Source: Streptomyces platensis (GTDB lineage Bacteria > Actinomycetota > Actinomycetes > Streptomycetales > Streptomycetaceae). Taken from it: a stretch of DNA of 64,000 bases. Positions 53,701 through 62,071 of the stretch are shown piece by piece; the stretch's first letter is position 1; each line of letters opens with the position of its first letter. The DNA is taken from positions 6,324,001 through 6,388,000 of the forward strand of contig NZ_CP023691.1 in assembly GCF_008704855.1 (NCBI RefSeq), written 5' to 3'. The notes beneath the pieces are model-generated. The model was not told the origin of the DNA. It worked only from the letters and a program-made list of their open reading frames with translations, and did not search any database. The position numbers were made by a program, and so were the translations under genes.

Positions 53701-54677
53701 GAGTCCATCGGTACCTCGCCGCCGTCCAGCACGATCACCACATGCGGGGCGTCGGTCACCGGAGTGCCCTGCGGGTTGAACCGGCCGCGGCCCTCCAGGT
53801 CGTCCGCCAGCAGCTCCTCGATCTCACCGAGGTCGCCGACGACCAGCCGGCGCGATCCGGCGCCGTCCGTGGTCTTGTCCTGCACGTGCGGCAGCCACTT
53901 CGTCCACTCCCACTCCGCCTGCGCACCGGGCGCGGCGACGACGGCCACCACCAGGTCCTCGGGCGAGTGCAGCGTGCACAGCTGGGCGACGAGGGCGCGC
54001 GAGGCGCCGTAGACCGTGTCCGGGTCGCCGGAGACGGTCAGGTGGTAGAAGGCGCGCAGCGAGACCGCCAGCGGCAGGTTGTCCAAGTGCCCGTGCTTGT
54101 CGAGGAACTCCTTCATCGCATGCGCGGTGAGCGGTTCCAGCTCGTCGACCGGCGCGGTCTCCGGGGCCCGCAGGGGAGTGGCCAGCTGCTGCGGCCCGAG
54201 TCCCAGCCGTACCTGCCCGAAGTCCGGGTCGCTCGCCCGGCGCTCCCAGACGCGTTTGCCCTCGGCCACGATGGACCACAACTGGCTCGGGTCGGGGTGG
54301 GTGAACAGCTGCGCGTCCCGCTGCTTACGCGCGGTACGCCGTACCTCTTTTCGCTTCTGCGTAAGGTACTTGAGGTAATCCTGGCGCTCTTGGAGCATTT
54401 GCCCGGAAGGCCCTTGGCGGGCCTTGACGATCTGCACGATCGCCATTGCCAGAGTGGACGCCACCATAAAGCCGCCCATGATTTTCATGAACGGCTGATT
54501 GCCCATGAACAAGAATCCCGCCGATGACGCCATGCCCATCATGGGCATAAGGGTCATCAGCATGTTCTCTGATTCACCCTCACGCGGCAGCTCCGGAGGT
54601 GCCTCGAGTGTCACCTCCTCCGAGGGGACTTGAGGTGGCAGCGCGCGGGGCGGGCGCTTGACGATGACAACGCTCAC
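50721..54677 (-). CDS. eccC: Type VII secretion FtsK/SpoIIIE-type ATPase EccC
   Basis: EccC is the ESX motor that recognises substrates and drives export. The 1318-residue protein has two N-terminal transmembrane helices (about 37-85), a DUF-type stalk, and three ATPase domains. P-loops are GATGSGKSE (Lys479), GGPQSGKST (Lys835) and GESESGKSS (Lys1121). Walker B of the first domain is SLVMVLDEFSELL. Of the three, only the first keeps full Walker B acidity plus the sensor pattern, as in other EccC proteins. It is the single-chain form rather than EccCa/EccCb. GTG 54677 starts SVVIVKRPPR; no strong ribosome site is visible. Divergent from eccD. Confidence 0.95.
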   Translation of the reverse strand: MSVVIVKRPPRALPPQVPSEEVTLEAPPELPREGESENMLMTLMPMMGMASSAGFLFMGNQPFMKIMGGFMVASTLAMAIVQIVKARQGPSGQMLQERQDYLKYLTQKRKEVRRTARKQRDAQLFTHPDPSQLWSIVAEGKRVWERRASDPDFGQVRLGLGPQQLATPLRAPETAPVDELEPLTAHAMKEFLDKHGHLDNLPLAVSLRAFYHLTVSGDPDTVYGASRALVAQLCTLHSPEDLVVAVVAAPGAQAEWEWTKWLPHVQDKTTDGAGSRRLVVGDLGEIEELLADDLEGRGRFNPQGTPVTDAPHVVIVLDGGEVPMDSVIAGAEGLQGVTILEVVPGDLDEIRGGLAVQVQPGKLVLESASGAVYHGVCDTLSIAESEALARQLAPLRAGSGADGEEPLLSNLDFTDLLNLGDAGSVDVSRTWRPRTLHERLRVPIGVDKDGQPVMLDIKEASQEGMGPHGLCVGATGSGKSEVLRTLVLALAVTHSSETLNFILADFKGGATFTGMSEMPHVAAVITNLGEDVTLIDRMRDSITGELQRRQELLRSAGNYANITDYEKARAAGAPLDPLPSLVMVLDEFSELLTAKPDFIDMFIQIGRIGRSMGVHMLLASQRLEEGKLRGLDTFLSYRLGLRTFSAAESRTAIGVPDAYHLPNVPGSGILKYDTETMVQFKAAYVSGPYRGPGAGGGPGGSRTRRLPVPFTAAPVIEQIIEDPTPVEPVEPEQDDALADTVLDVIVQRMQGQGPPAHQVWLPPLDEPPTVNQLLPTLAVTPERGVHAPEYTALGKLVVPVALVDKPFEQRRDVMYLDFSAGAGHGLVVGGPQSGKSTLIRAAIASFALTHTPAEVQFYCLDFGGGGMLSMEGLPHVGGVASRLDAEKVRRTVSEVVGILNEREEFFRANSIDSISTYRQRRASGAYPDQKWGDVFLVIDGWATFKTDYEQMDPVILDIAARGLGFGVHLIIAGARYTEVRPALRDQLLNRVELRLGDPMESEFDRKRAENVPMGKPGRGMSPEKLDFLAALPRLDGMSDPETLSDGVANLVSTVSEHWQGEPAPAVRMLPTMLHVNELPKGSDYPDHGIAIGVDETTLSPAFIDFETDPLLVIYGESESGKSSLLRLLTKQIAERYPSDKALMVVSDYRRALLGEVPESHLYKYCAAGPQLQEVISGLAGSLGRRMPGPDVTPEQLRNRSWYDLPDAFVIVDDYDLVATSSGNPLQPLLEYLPFARDLGLRLIIARSSSGAGRSSFEPVMQRTKELGAQGLILSADPAEGPLMGNIKGQSLTPGRATFITRKRGAQLVQTGWLPANGR

Positions 54678-54744
54678 CGAGGCATCAGTCCTTCATGCAT
54701 CTCGCAGTCTCGGACCGCCCCCGTTGGATTCGACGGTCCCCCGA

Positions 54745-54758
54745 GCCAAGTACTTGGC
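54745..54758. promoter_or_regulatory. 14-bp perfect palindrome between eccC and eccD
   Basis: GCCAAGTACTTGGC lies in the 254-base divergent region, 68 bases upstream of eccC. A TAGGAT on the minus strand (54774-54779) and a TATATATA stretch at 54877-54884 on the plus strand are possible -10 elements, without good -35 partners. The palindrome could be an operator. Confidence 0.45.
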
Positions 54759-54931
54759 CCGACGCAGGCGTTGATCCTACTGTTAAGCGTCAAGTCTCGG
54801 GGCGGGTGGGGCGGCCGCCGAATTGGACGGTACGCTGACGCCTCGCGAGCGTGCCGCAGCCCCATAGTGACGGCTCTATATATACGGCGCGCGAAGCGAC
54901 AAAACGCCCAACGGATAGGGGGAACCGCCAG

Positions 54932-56398
54932 GTGAGCACGAGCACTGGCACCGGCTTTTGCCGGGTCACAGTCGCCGCGCCGGACGCACGGATCGATGTG
55001 GCTCTGCCGGAAGACGTCGCACTCGTGGACATTTACCCGGAGATTCTGCGGCTCTCCGGTCAGTCCCAGGCGGAGGGCGCCCCGACCGGCTATCACCTTG
55101 TACGCCGCGACGGCACGGTACTTGACGCCGGGCAGTCGCTCGCGCAGCAGCAGATCCTCGACGGCGACCTTCTTCTTCTGAAGCCGTTCGCCGAGTCGCT
55201 GCCGCTCCCGGTCTTCGACGATGTCTCCGACGCCGTCGCCTCCGCGGTCAAGCGCAACCGCAGCCGCTGGAGCGACGACCTCATGCATGTCGTCGGCCTC
55301 TCCGCCGGTGTGCTCCTGCTCGTCATGATGGCGTTCGCCCTGTGGTTCTCGAACCCGCTGGACCGCGACATGCACCGCCTGCCCGGCATCATCGCCGGTG
55401 TCGTCGGCATCGTCCTGGTCGCGCTGGCCGGCGTCCGCGCCCGTGTCTACGACGACCACGGCTCCTCCATCGCACTGGGCCTGGCCTCGCTCCCGCATCT
55501 GCTGCTCGCCGGCTCCGGCATCTTCCCCGTCGAGGAGGGCGCGGGCCCCGGCCGGCTGCACCTCCTCGTCGGCTGTGTGACGGTACTGATCGCCTCCGCA
55601 CTCCTGGTGGTCCTGCTGCCGCGCGGTGACGCACCCTTCGTCGCCGCCGCGTTCCTCTCCGCCATGGGCACCCTCGCGGTCTTCGCCGCGATCCTCACCG
55701 ACGCCGCACCCATCGAGGTCGCCGCCGTCACCGCCGTCGTCGCCATCGCGCTGGTCGCCTGGCTGCCCGGCCTCTCCGCCCGCTTCGCCAGGCTGCCGAT
55801 CGGCTACAAGTCGCCCGACCAGATCGCGAAGGGCTCGTACGACAACAGCAGCGAGACCGAGTCCGTCGACTTCGTCAAGATCGGCAACCAGGCCAAGCGC
55901 GGACACGAGCTGCTGCTCGGTCTGGTCGCCGGCTGCGCCGCCCTGGTCGTCGGCTCGGCCGGTGCGGTCCTCGGCTTCTCCGACAACATGTGGGCCCAGC
56001 TGCTGGCGCTGGCCGCGGGCATCACGGTCATGCTGCGCGCCCGGCTCTTCGACTACACCGCACAGGTCGCCTGCCTGACCATCGCGGGCATCCTCACGAT
56101 CGTCCTGCTGATCCTCGGCATCGCGCTGAACCCGCCGACGGAGATCTTCGTCGAGCTGGAGCGCTTCCGGGACGCCGGCCCGCTGAACATCCGCACGGTC
56201 TGGTTCTCCAGCAGCATCGCGGCGGGTGCCGCCCTCCTGGTGGGCGTCGGCCTCGTCGTCCCGCGCAAGGGCGTCACCCCCTTCTGGGGCCGGATCTTCG
56301 ACCTCTTCGACGGTGTGGTCCTGCTGTCCCTGGTGCCGCTGTGCCTGGCGGTCCTGGACGTGTACGCCACGGTGCGCGGCCTCACCAGCAGCAGCTAG
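54932..56398 (+). CDS. eccD: Type VII secretion integral membrane protein EccD
   Basis: EccD is the main membrane channel component of ESX systems. The 488-residue protein has an N-terminal ubiquitin-like domain (residues 10-90, FCRVTVAAPDARIDVALPED) and about 11 transmembrane helices from residue 115 to the end (for example LMHVVGLSAGVLLLVMMAFA, LVAGCAALVVGSAGAVLGF). GTG 54932 has GGGGGA eight bases upstream and gives the family N-terminus; the upstream open frame to 54851 is leader. It is divergent from eccC and ends at a strong terminator that closes the ESX locus. Confidence 0.93.
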   Translation: MSTSTGTGFCRVTVAAPDARIDVALPEDVALVDIYPEILRLSGQSQAEGAPTGYHLVRRDGTVLDAGQSLAQQQILDGDLLLLKPFAESLPLPVFDDVSDAVASAVKRNRSRWSDDLMHVVGLSAGVLLLVMMAFALWFSNPLDRDMHRLPGIIAGVVGIVLVALAGVRARVYDDHGSSIALGLASLPHLLLAGSGIFPVEEGAGPGRLHLLVGCVTVLIASALLVVLLPRGDAPFVAAAFLSAMGTLAVFAAILTDAAPIEVAAVTAVVAIALVAWLPGLSARFARLPIGYKSPDQIAKGSYDNSSETESVDFVKIGNQAKRGHELLLGLVAGCAALVVGSAGAVLGFSDNMWAQLLALAAGITVMLRARLFDYTAQVACLTIAGILTIVLLILGIALNPPTEIFVELERFRDAGPLNIRTVWFSSSIAAGAALLVGVGLVVPRKGVTPFWGRIFDLFDGVVLLSLVPLCLAVLDVYATVRGLTSSS

Positions 56399-56420
56399 GC
56401 CCCCGCTCACCGGCTTTTCC

Positions 56421-56452
56421 ACGGCCCCCCGACCAGCCGGTCGGGGGGCCGT
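56421..56452 (+). terminator. Terminator closing the ESX locus
   Basis: 14-bp perfect arms 56421-56434 and 56439-56452 with an AGCC loop, 22 bases after the eccD stop and upstream of rpsO. Confidence 0.85.
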
Positions 56453-56553
56453 TGCCAGCTGGTACGCTGTGTGACGGTCCGGTCGAGTCATCCAAGATTC
56501 CCTGTGCAGCAAATCCAGGGGCGCTCACGGACCGAAACCAAGAGGAGTACCGC

Positions 56554-56841
56554 GTGTCGCTCGACGCCGCTACGAAGAAGCAGATCATGGCCGAGTTCGC
56601 CACCAAGGAGGGTGACACCGGTTCCCCCGAGGTTCAGGTCGCGATGCTCTCCCGCCGGATCTCGGACCTGACCGAGCACCTCAAGACCCACAAGCACGAC
56701 CACCACTCCCGCCGTGGTCTGCTGCTGCTCGTCGGCCAGCGCCGCCGCCTGCTGCAGTACCTGGCGAAGAAGGACATCACGCGCTTCCGTGCGCTGGTCG
56801 AGCGCCTGGGCATCCGCCGCGGCGCGGCGGGCGCCAAGTAA
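56554..56841 (+). CDS. rpsO: 30S ribosomal protein S15
   Basis: The 95-residue S15 binds 16S rRNA in the central domain. The family signature GDTGSPEVQVAMLSRRI, LKTHKHDHHSRRGLL and RRRLLQYLAKKD are all present. GTG 56554 has AGAGGAG six bases upstream. It precedes pnp, the standard rpsO-pnp order. Confidence 0.97.
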   Translation: MSLDAATKKQIMAEFATKEGDTGSPEVQVAMLSRRISDLTEHLKTHKHDHHSRRGLLLLVGQRRRLLQYLAKKDITRFRALVERLGIRRGAAGAK

Positions 56842-56850
56842 GACGCCGTA

Positions 56851-56884
56851 GAGGGAGCGGTTCCCACCCGGGGGCCGCTCCCTT
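56851..56884 (+). terminator. Terminator between rpsO and pnp
   Basis: AGGGAGCGG / CCGCTCCCT arms (56852-56860, 56875-56883) extended by a G-U, followed by TT. Probably partial, since rpsO-pnp read-through is usual. Confidence 0.65.
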
Positions 56885-57015
56885 TGCCATACGCACCGGA
56901 CCCCGTCCCGCCGCGAGGTGGACGGAAGCTTTGTAGTCTGGTGCCATATCGCAAAAAGCGAACGCGGTAGGAGCGCCACCTGGCCGCCGGTCCTCGGTAG
57001 TGGCCCCCGGGCGAT

Positions 57016-57034
57016 CCATGGAGACACTCCATGG
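57016..57034 (+). promoter_or_regulatory. Hairpin in the pnp leader
   Basis: CCATGGAG / CTCCATGG arms (57016-57023, 57027-57034) with an ACA loop, followed by a 12-base palindrome CTTCGATCGAAG at 57050-57061. In Streptomyces the rpsO-pnp intergenic hairpin is an RNase III processing site; this position fits, but cleavage here is inference. Confidence 0.55.
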
Positions 57035-57138
57035 CTCTCACTCCGGGTGCTTCGATCGAAGACCGGCCCGTACCGGCGCTCCACCGAAGACGGTCCCCTG
57101 CCACACGGGCAGCGGACACATACGAGGAGATATTCCTG

Positions 57139-59358
57139 GTGGAGAACGAGACCCACTACGCCGAAGCCGTGATCGACAACGGTTCCTTCGGCACCCGCAC
57201 CATCCGCTTCGAGACGGGCCGCCTGGCCAAGCAGGCCGCCGGTTCCGCCGTGGCGTACCTGGACGACGACACCATGGTGCTGTCGGCCACCTCCGCTTCC
57301 AAGACTCCGAAGGACCAGCTGGACTTCTTCCCGCTGACCGTCGACGTCGAGGAGCGGATGTACGCAGCCGGGAAGATCCCCGGTTCCTTCTTCCGCCGTG
57401 AGGGCCGCCCCTCCGAGGACGCGATCCTCACCTGCCGCCTGATCGACCGCCCGCTGCGCCCCTCCTTCAAGAAGGGCCTGCGCAACGAGATCCAGATCGT
57501 CGAGACGGTCATGGCGCTCAACCCCGACCACCTCTACGATGTGGTCGCCATCAACGCCGCCTCCTGCTCCACGCAGCTGGCCGGCCTGCCCTTCTCCGGC
57601 CCGGTCGGCGGCACCCGTGTCGCCCTGATCAACGGCCAGTGGGTGGGCTTCCCGACCCACACCGAGCTCGAGGACGCCGTCTTCGACATGGTCGTGGCCG
57701 GCCGGGTCCTCCCGGACGGCGACGTCGCGATCATGATGGTCGAGGCCGAGGCCACCGAGAAGACCATCCAGCTGGTCAAGGATGGCGCCGAGGCCCCGAC
57801 CGAAGAGGTCGTCGCCGCCGGTCTGGAAGCCGCCAAGCCCTTCATCAAGGTCCTGTGCAAGGCCCAGTCGGACCTCGCCGCCAAGGCTGCCAAGCCCGTC
57901 GGCGAGTTCCCGATCTTCCTCGACTACCAGGACGACGTCCTGGAGGCGCTCACCGCCGCGGTCAAGGACGAGCTCTCCCAGGCGCTGACCATCGCCGGCA
58001 AGCAGGAGCGCGAGACCGAGCTGGACCGCGTCAAGAGCGTGGCCGCCGAGAAGCTGCTCCCGCAGTTCGAGGGCCGCGAGAAGGAAATCTCCGCCGCGTA
58101 CCGTTCGCTGACCAAGAGCCTGGTCCGTGAGCGCGTCATCAAGGAGAAGAAGCGCATCGACGGCCGCGGCGTCACGGACATCCGTACGCTCGCCGCCGAG
58201 GTCGAGGCCATCCCGCGGGTGCACGGTTCCGCGCTGTTCGAGCGTGGCGAGACCCAGATCCTGGGCGTCACCACCCTCAACATGCTCCGCATGGAGCAGC
58301 AGCTGGACACCCTCTCCCCGGTGACCCGCAAGCGCTACATGCACAACTACAACTTCCCGCCGTACTCCGTCGGTGAGACCGGCCGCGTGGGTGCGCCCAA
58401 GCGCCGCGAGATCGGCCACGGTGCGCTCGCCGAGCGCGCCATCGTGCCGGTGCTGCCGACCCGCGAGGAGTTCCCCTACGCGATCCGCCAGGTCTCCGAG
58501 GCGCTGGGCTCCAACGGCTCGACGTCCATGGGCTCGGTCTGCGCCTCCACCATGTCGCTGCTGAACGCCGGTGTGCCCCTCAAGGCCCCGGTCGCCGGTA
58601 TCGCCATGGGTCTGATCTCCCAGGAGATCGACGGCCAGACCCACTACGTCGCCCTCACCGACATCCTCGGTGCGGAGGACGCCTTCGGTGACATGGACTT
58701 CAAGGTCGCCGGCACGAAGACCTTCGTGACCGCCCTCCAGCTGGACACCAAGCTGGACGGCATCCCGGCCTCCGTCCTGGCCGCCGCGCTCAAGCAGGCC
58801 CGCGACGCCCGTCTGCACATCCTCGATGTGATGAACGAGGCCATCGACGTTCCGGACGAGATGTCCCCGAACGCCCCGCGGATCATCACCGTCAAGATCC
58901 CGGTGGACAAGATCGGTGAGGTCATCGGCCCCAAGGGCAAGATGATCAACCAGATCCAGGAGGACACCGGCGCCGACATCACGATCGAGGACGACGGCAC
59001 CATCTACATCGGTGCCGCCGACGGCCCGGCCGCCGAGGCCGCCCGCGCCACGATCAACGGCATCGCCAACCCGACCATGCCGGAGGTCGGCGAGCGCTAC
59101 CTGGGCACGGTCGTCAAGACCACCACCTTCGGTGCGTTCGTCTCCCTGCTCCCGGGCAAGGACGGCCTGCTCCACATCTCGCAGATCCGCAAGCTCGCCG
59201 GTGGCAAGCGCGTGGAGAACGTCGAGGACGTGGTCGCGGTCGGCGCCAAGGTCCAGGTCGAGATCGCCGAGATCGACCAGCGCGGCAAGCTCTCCCTGAT
59301 CCCCGTGATCGAGGAAGAGGATGCGGCCGAAGGCACGAAGGACGACGCCGCCAAGTGA
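57139..59358 (+). CDS. pnp: Polyribonucleotide nucleotidyltransferase (PNPase)
   Basis: PNPase degrades RNA 3' to 5' with phosphate and, in Streptomyces, also makes 3' tails. The 739-residue protein has two RNase PH-like domains (about 15-150 and 330-550), the linking helical domain, a KH domain (near 585-645, IGPKGKMINQIQEDTGA) and an S1 domain (about 655-725, GTVVKTTTFGAFVSLLPG). GTG 57139 has GAGGAG nine bases upstream and yields the usual length. An upstream in-frame ATG 57031 lies inside the leader hairpin and is unlikely. The stop overlaps the next gene (GTGA). Confidence 0.96.
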   Translation: MENETHYAEAVIDNGSFGTRTIRFETGRLAKQAAGSAVAYLDDDTMVLSATSASKTPKDQLDFFPLTVDVEERMYAAGKIPGSFFRREGRPSEDAILTCRLIDRPLRPSFKKGLRNEIQIVETVMALNPDHLYDVVAINAASCSTQLAGLPFSGPVGGTRVALINGQWVGFPTHTELEDAVFDMVVAGRVLPDGDVAIMMVEAEATEKTIQLVKDGAEAPTEEVVAAGLEAAKPFIKVLCKAQSDLAAKAAKPVGEFPIFLDYQDDVLEALTAAVKDELSQALTIAGKQERETELDRVKSVAAEKLLPQFEGREKEISAAYRSLTKSLVRERVIKEKKRIDGRGVTDIRTLAAEVEAIPRVHGSALFERGETQILGVTTLNMLRMEQQLDTLSPVTRKRYMHNYNFPPYSVGETGRVGAPKRREIGHGALAERAIVPVLPTREEFPYAIRQVSEALGSNGSTSMGSVCASTMSLLNAGVPLKAPVAGIAMGLISQEIDGQTHYVALTDILGAEDAFGDMDFKVAGTKTFVTALQLDTKLDGIPASVLAAALKQARDARLHILDVMNEAIDVPDEMSPNAPRIITVKIPVDKIGEVIGPKGKMINQIQEDTGADITIEDDGTIYIGAADGPAAEAARATINGIANPTMPEVGERYLGTVVKTTTFGAFVSLLPGKDGLLHISQIRKLAGGKRVENVEDVVAVGAKVQVEIAEIDQRGKLSLIPVIEEEDAAEGTKDDAAK

Positions 59359-60734
59359 CGTCCCGTACGCACACGACGACGGCCCGCACCTCCACGGAGG
59401 GGCGGGCCGTCGCCCGTACCCAAACGCTTCTCAAGGGCACCGCGGGCGCCGGCACGGTCCGCCGGACCACCCTCCCCGGCGGTCTGCGCATCGTCACCGA
59501 GACACTGCCGACGGTCCGCTCCGTCACCTTCGGGATCTGGGCGAACGTCGGCTCCCGTGACGAGACCCCGTCTCTGAACGGCGCCACGCACTACCTGGAG
59601 CACCTGCTCTTCAAGGGCACCGAGCGGCGCAGCGCGCTGGACATCTCCGCCGCCATCGACGCGGTCGGCGGCGAGATGAACGCCTTCACCGCGAAGGAGT
59701 ACACCTGCTACTACGCGCGGGTGCTGGACACCGATCTGCCGCTCGCCATAGACGTGGTGTGCGACATGCTCACCGGCTCGCTGGTGGAGGCCGAGGACGT
59801 GGACGCCGAGCGCGGCGTCATCCTCGAAGAGATCGCGATGACCGAGGACGACCCGGGCGACTGTGTGCACGACCTGTTCGCGCACACCATGCTCGGTGAC
59901 ACCCCGCTCGGCCGCCCGGTCCTGGGCACCGTCGACACCGTCAACGCCCTCACCCCCGAGCGCATCCGCCGCTTCTACAAGAAGCACTACGACCCCACCC
60001 ACCTCGTCGTCACGGCCGCCGGCAACATCGACCACGCCAAGGTCGTCCGCCTGGTCCGCCGCGCCTTCGAGCAGGCCGGGGCCCTGGACCGGACGGACGC
60101 CGTCCCGATGGCGCCGCGCTCCGGCAACCGCGCCATCCGCACCGCCGGCCGCGTCGAACTGCTCAACCGCAAGACCGAGCAGGCGCATGTGATCCTCGGG
60201 ATGCCCGGGATGGCGCGCAACGACGACCGGCGATGGGCGATGGGCGTGCTGAACACCGCCCTGGGCGGCGGGATGAGCTCCCGCCTCTTCCAGGAGGTCC
60301 GCGAGAAGCGCGGCCTGGCCTACAGCGTGTACTCGTACACCTCGGGCTTCGCCGACTGCGGGCTGTTCGGTGTCTACGCCGGCTGCCGCCCGAACCAGGT
60401 GCACGACGTCCTCAAGATCTGCCGCGACGAACTCGACCAGGTGGCGGCCCAGGGCCTCACCGACGACGAGATCCACCGCGCGATCGGCCAGCTGCGCGGC
60501 TCGACCGTCCTCGGCCTGGAGGACACCGGCGCGCTGATGCACCGCATCGGCAAGAGCGAGCTGTGCTGGGGCGAGCAGATGTCGGTCGACGAGATGCTCG
60601 CGCGGATCGCCGCCGTCACCCCGGACGAGGTGCGCGAGGTGGCCCGGGACGTCCTGGGCACCCGTCCCTCGCTGTCCGTCATCGGCCCCCTGAAGGACCG
60701 GCAGGCGGCCCGGCTGGACGACGTCGTCGCATAG
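59355..60734 (+). CDS. M16-family zinc metallopeptidase (processing-peptidase type)
   Basis: The 459-residue protein has the inverted zinc motif HYLEH (His79, Glu82, His83) and the downstream Glu in ERGVILEEI, so the active site is complete. Two M16 domains span about 45-190 and 205-420. The N-terminal 30 residues are Thr/Arg-rich and may not be needed. GTG 59355 overlaps the pnp stop by four bases, giving coupling. The family cleaves small peptides; substrates in actinobacteria are not established. It commonly follows pnp. Confidence 0.88.
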   Translation: MTSRTHTTTARTSTEGRAVARTQTLLKGTAGAGTVRRTTLPGGLRIVTETLPTVRSVTFGIWANVGSRDETPSLNGATHYLEHLLFKGTERRSALDISAAIDAVGGEMNAFTAKEYTCYYARVLDTDLPLAIDVVCDMLTGSLVEAEDVDAERGVILEEIAMTEDDPGDCVHDLFAHTMLGDTPLGRPVLGTVDTVNALTPERIRRFYKKHYDPTHLVVTAAGNIDHAKVVRLVRRAFEQAGALDRTDAVPMAPRSGNRAIRTAGRVELLNRKTEQAHVILGMPGMARNDDRRWAMGVLNTALGGGMSSRLFQEVREKRGLAYSVYSYTSGFADCGLFGVYAGCRPNQVHDVLKICRDELDQVAAQGLTDDEIHRAIGQLRGSTVLGLEDTGALMHRIGKSELCWGEQMSVDEMLARIAAVTPDEVREVARDVLGTRPSLSVIGPLKDRQAARLDDVVA

Positions 60735-60772
60735 GCCCCGCTGCGATACCACCAAGAGAGAGACGGGAAACG

Positions 60773-61525
60773 ATGAGCAAGCTGCGCGTGGCCGTACTGG
60801 GAGCCCAGGGACGCATCGGCTCCGAGGCCGTACGGGCCGTCGAGGCCGCCGAGGACATGGAGCTGGTCGCCGGGCTGGGCCGGGGCGACAAGCTGGAGAC
60901 GCTGGTCGAGGCCGGCGCCCAGGTCGTGGTCGAGCTGACCAACCCCGGCGCGGTGATGGGCAACCTCGACTTCTGTGTGCGTCACGGTATCCACGCGGTG
61001 GTCGGGACGACCGGGTGGACCGATGAGCGCCTGGCGCAGCTGCGCACCTCGCTCGCCGCCTCGCCCGGGGCGGGCGTGCTCATCGCCCCGAACTTCTCCA
61101 TCGGTGCGGTGCTGACCATGCGGTTCGCCCAGCAGGCGGCCCGGTTCTTCGAGTCGGTCGAGGTCGTCGAGCTGCACCACCCGAAGAAGGCGGACGCCCC
61201 GTCCGGCACCGCCGCCCGCACCGCTCAGCTGATCGCCAAGGCCCGTGAGGAGGCCGGCTGCGCCCCGCAGCCGGACGCCACCAGCACCGCGCTGGACGGC
61301 GCCCGCGGCGCGGACGTGGACGGTGTTCCCGTGCACTCCGTACGGCTGCGCGGTCTGCTGGCCCACCAGGAGGTGCTCTTCGGCGGCGAGGGCGAGACCC
61401 TCACCATCCGCCATGACTCCCTCCACCACAGCAGCTTCATGCCGGGCATCCTGCTCGGTGTGCGCCGGGTGGTGAACACTCCGGGCCTGACCGTGGGCCT
61501 GGAAAACTTCCTCGACCTGGGCTGA
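60773..61525 (+). CDS. dapB: 4-hydroxy-tetrahydrodipicolinate reductase
   Basis: DapB reduces the dapA product in lysine/diaminopimelate synthesis. The 250-residue protein has the NAD(P)-binding VAVLGAQGRIGSE start and the catalytic/substrate motif ELHHPKKADAPSGTA (His-His and Lys), plus GGTGE-like FGGEGETLTIRH near the C-terminus. ATG 60773 has a weak GGGAAA. It follows the M16 gene by 38 bases; thyX, and in relatives dapA, lie downstream. Confidence 0.95.
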   Translation: MSKLRVAVLGAQGRIGSEAVRAVEAAEDMELVAGLGRGDKLETLVEAGAQVVVELTNPGAVMGNLDFCVRHGIHAVVGTTGWTDERLAQLRTSLAASPGAGVLIAPNFSIGAVLTMRFAQQAARFFESVEVVELHHPKKADAPSGTAARTAQLIAKAREEAGCAPQPDATSTALDGARGADVDGVPVHSVRLRGLLAHQEVLFGGEGETLTIRHDSLHHSSFMPGILLGVRRVVNTPGLTVGLENFLDLG

Positions 61526-61530
61526 CGGAT

Positions 61531-61986
61531 ATGGGCGGAAAGATCACGTACTTCTTCCTCGCCACCGTGCTGATCCTGGTGTTCGGCGTGGTGGCGCTGG
61601 AAGGCGTCCTCCTCCTGCTGACCGGCGAGCCGGCGGCCATGGGCATGGGAGCGGTGGCCTTCCTGCTGCCGGGCATCGGTGGCTGGTTCCTCTGGCACAA
61701 CACCCGCTTCGCCCGCGACGCCCACCGGCTGGCGCGGGTGCTGGAGGCCGAGGGCGCACCGCCGGCCGACGAGCTCCAGCGCACCCCCGGCGGCCGGATC
61801 GACCGGGACGCGGCCGATGCGGTCTTCGCCCGGCGGCAGGCCGAGACCGAGGAAGCGCCCGGCGACTGGCGTACGTGGTTCCGGCTCGCGGTGGCCTACC
61901 ACGACGCCCGGGACACCCCCCGCGCCCGTAAGGCGATGCAGCGCGCCATCGCCCTGCACGACCACAAGGCCGTCCCGGCTGCCTGA
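61531..61986 (+). CDS. Small membrane protein with TPR-like C-terminus
   Basis: The 151-residue protein has two transmembrane helices (about 5-30, YFFLATVLILVFGVVALEGVL-type, and 35-55) and a soluble tail with a TPR-like helix pair (WFRLAVAYHDARDTPRARKA, MQRAIALHD). The role is unknown. ATG 61531 is five bases after the dapB stop, so it is likely co-transcribed. Confidence 0.75.
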   Translation: MGGKITYFFLATVLILVFGVVALEGVLLLLTGEPAAMGMGAVAFLLPGIGGWFLWHNTRFARDAHRLARVLEAEGAPPADELQRTPGGRIDRDAADAVFARRQAETEEAPGDWRTWFRLAVAYHDARDTPRARKAMQRAIALHDHKAVPAA

Positions 61987-61991
61987 GCTGT

Positions 61992-62027
61992 CCTACGGGG
62001 CAGGGCCGACCGGTCCTGCCCCGTAGG
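61992..62027. terminator. Bidirectional terminator
   Basis: CCTACGGGGCAGG and its reverse complement at 61992-62004 and 62015-62027 with a 10-base loop, between convergent genes. Confidence 0.8.
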
Positions 62028-62071
62028 CACACGGCGCCCGGCGGGCGCCACCACGGACGAGCAGCGAAGGC

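Noticed and set aside
57031..57138. Upstream in-frame start for pnp at ATG 57031
   Set aside because: It lies in the leader hairpin, has no ribosome site, and the residues do not match PNPase N-termini; GTG 57139 has GAGGAG.
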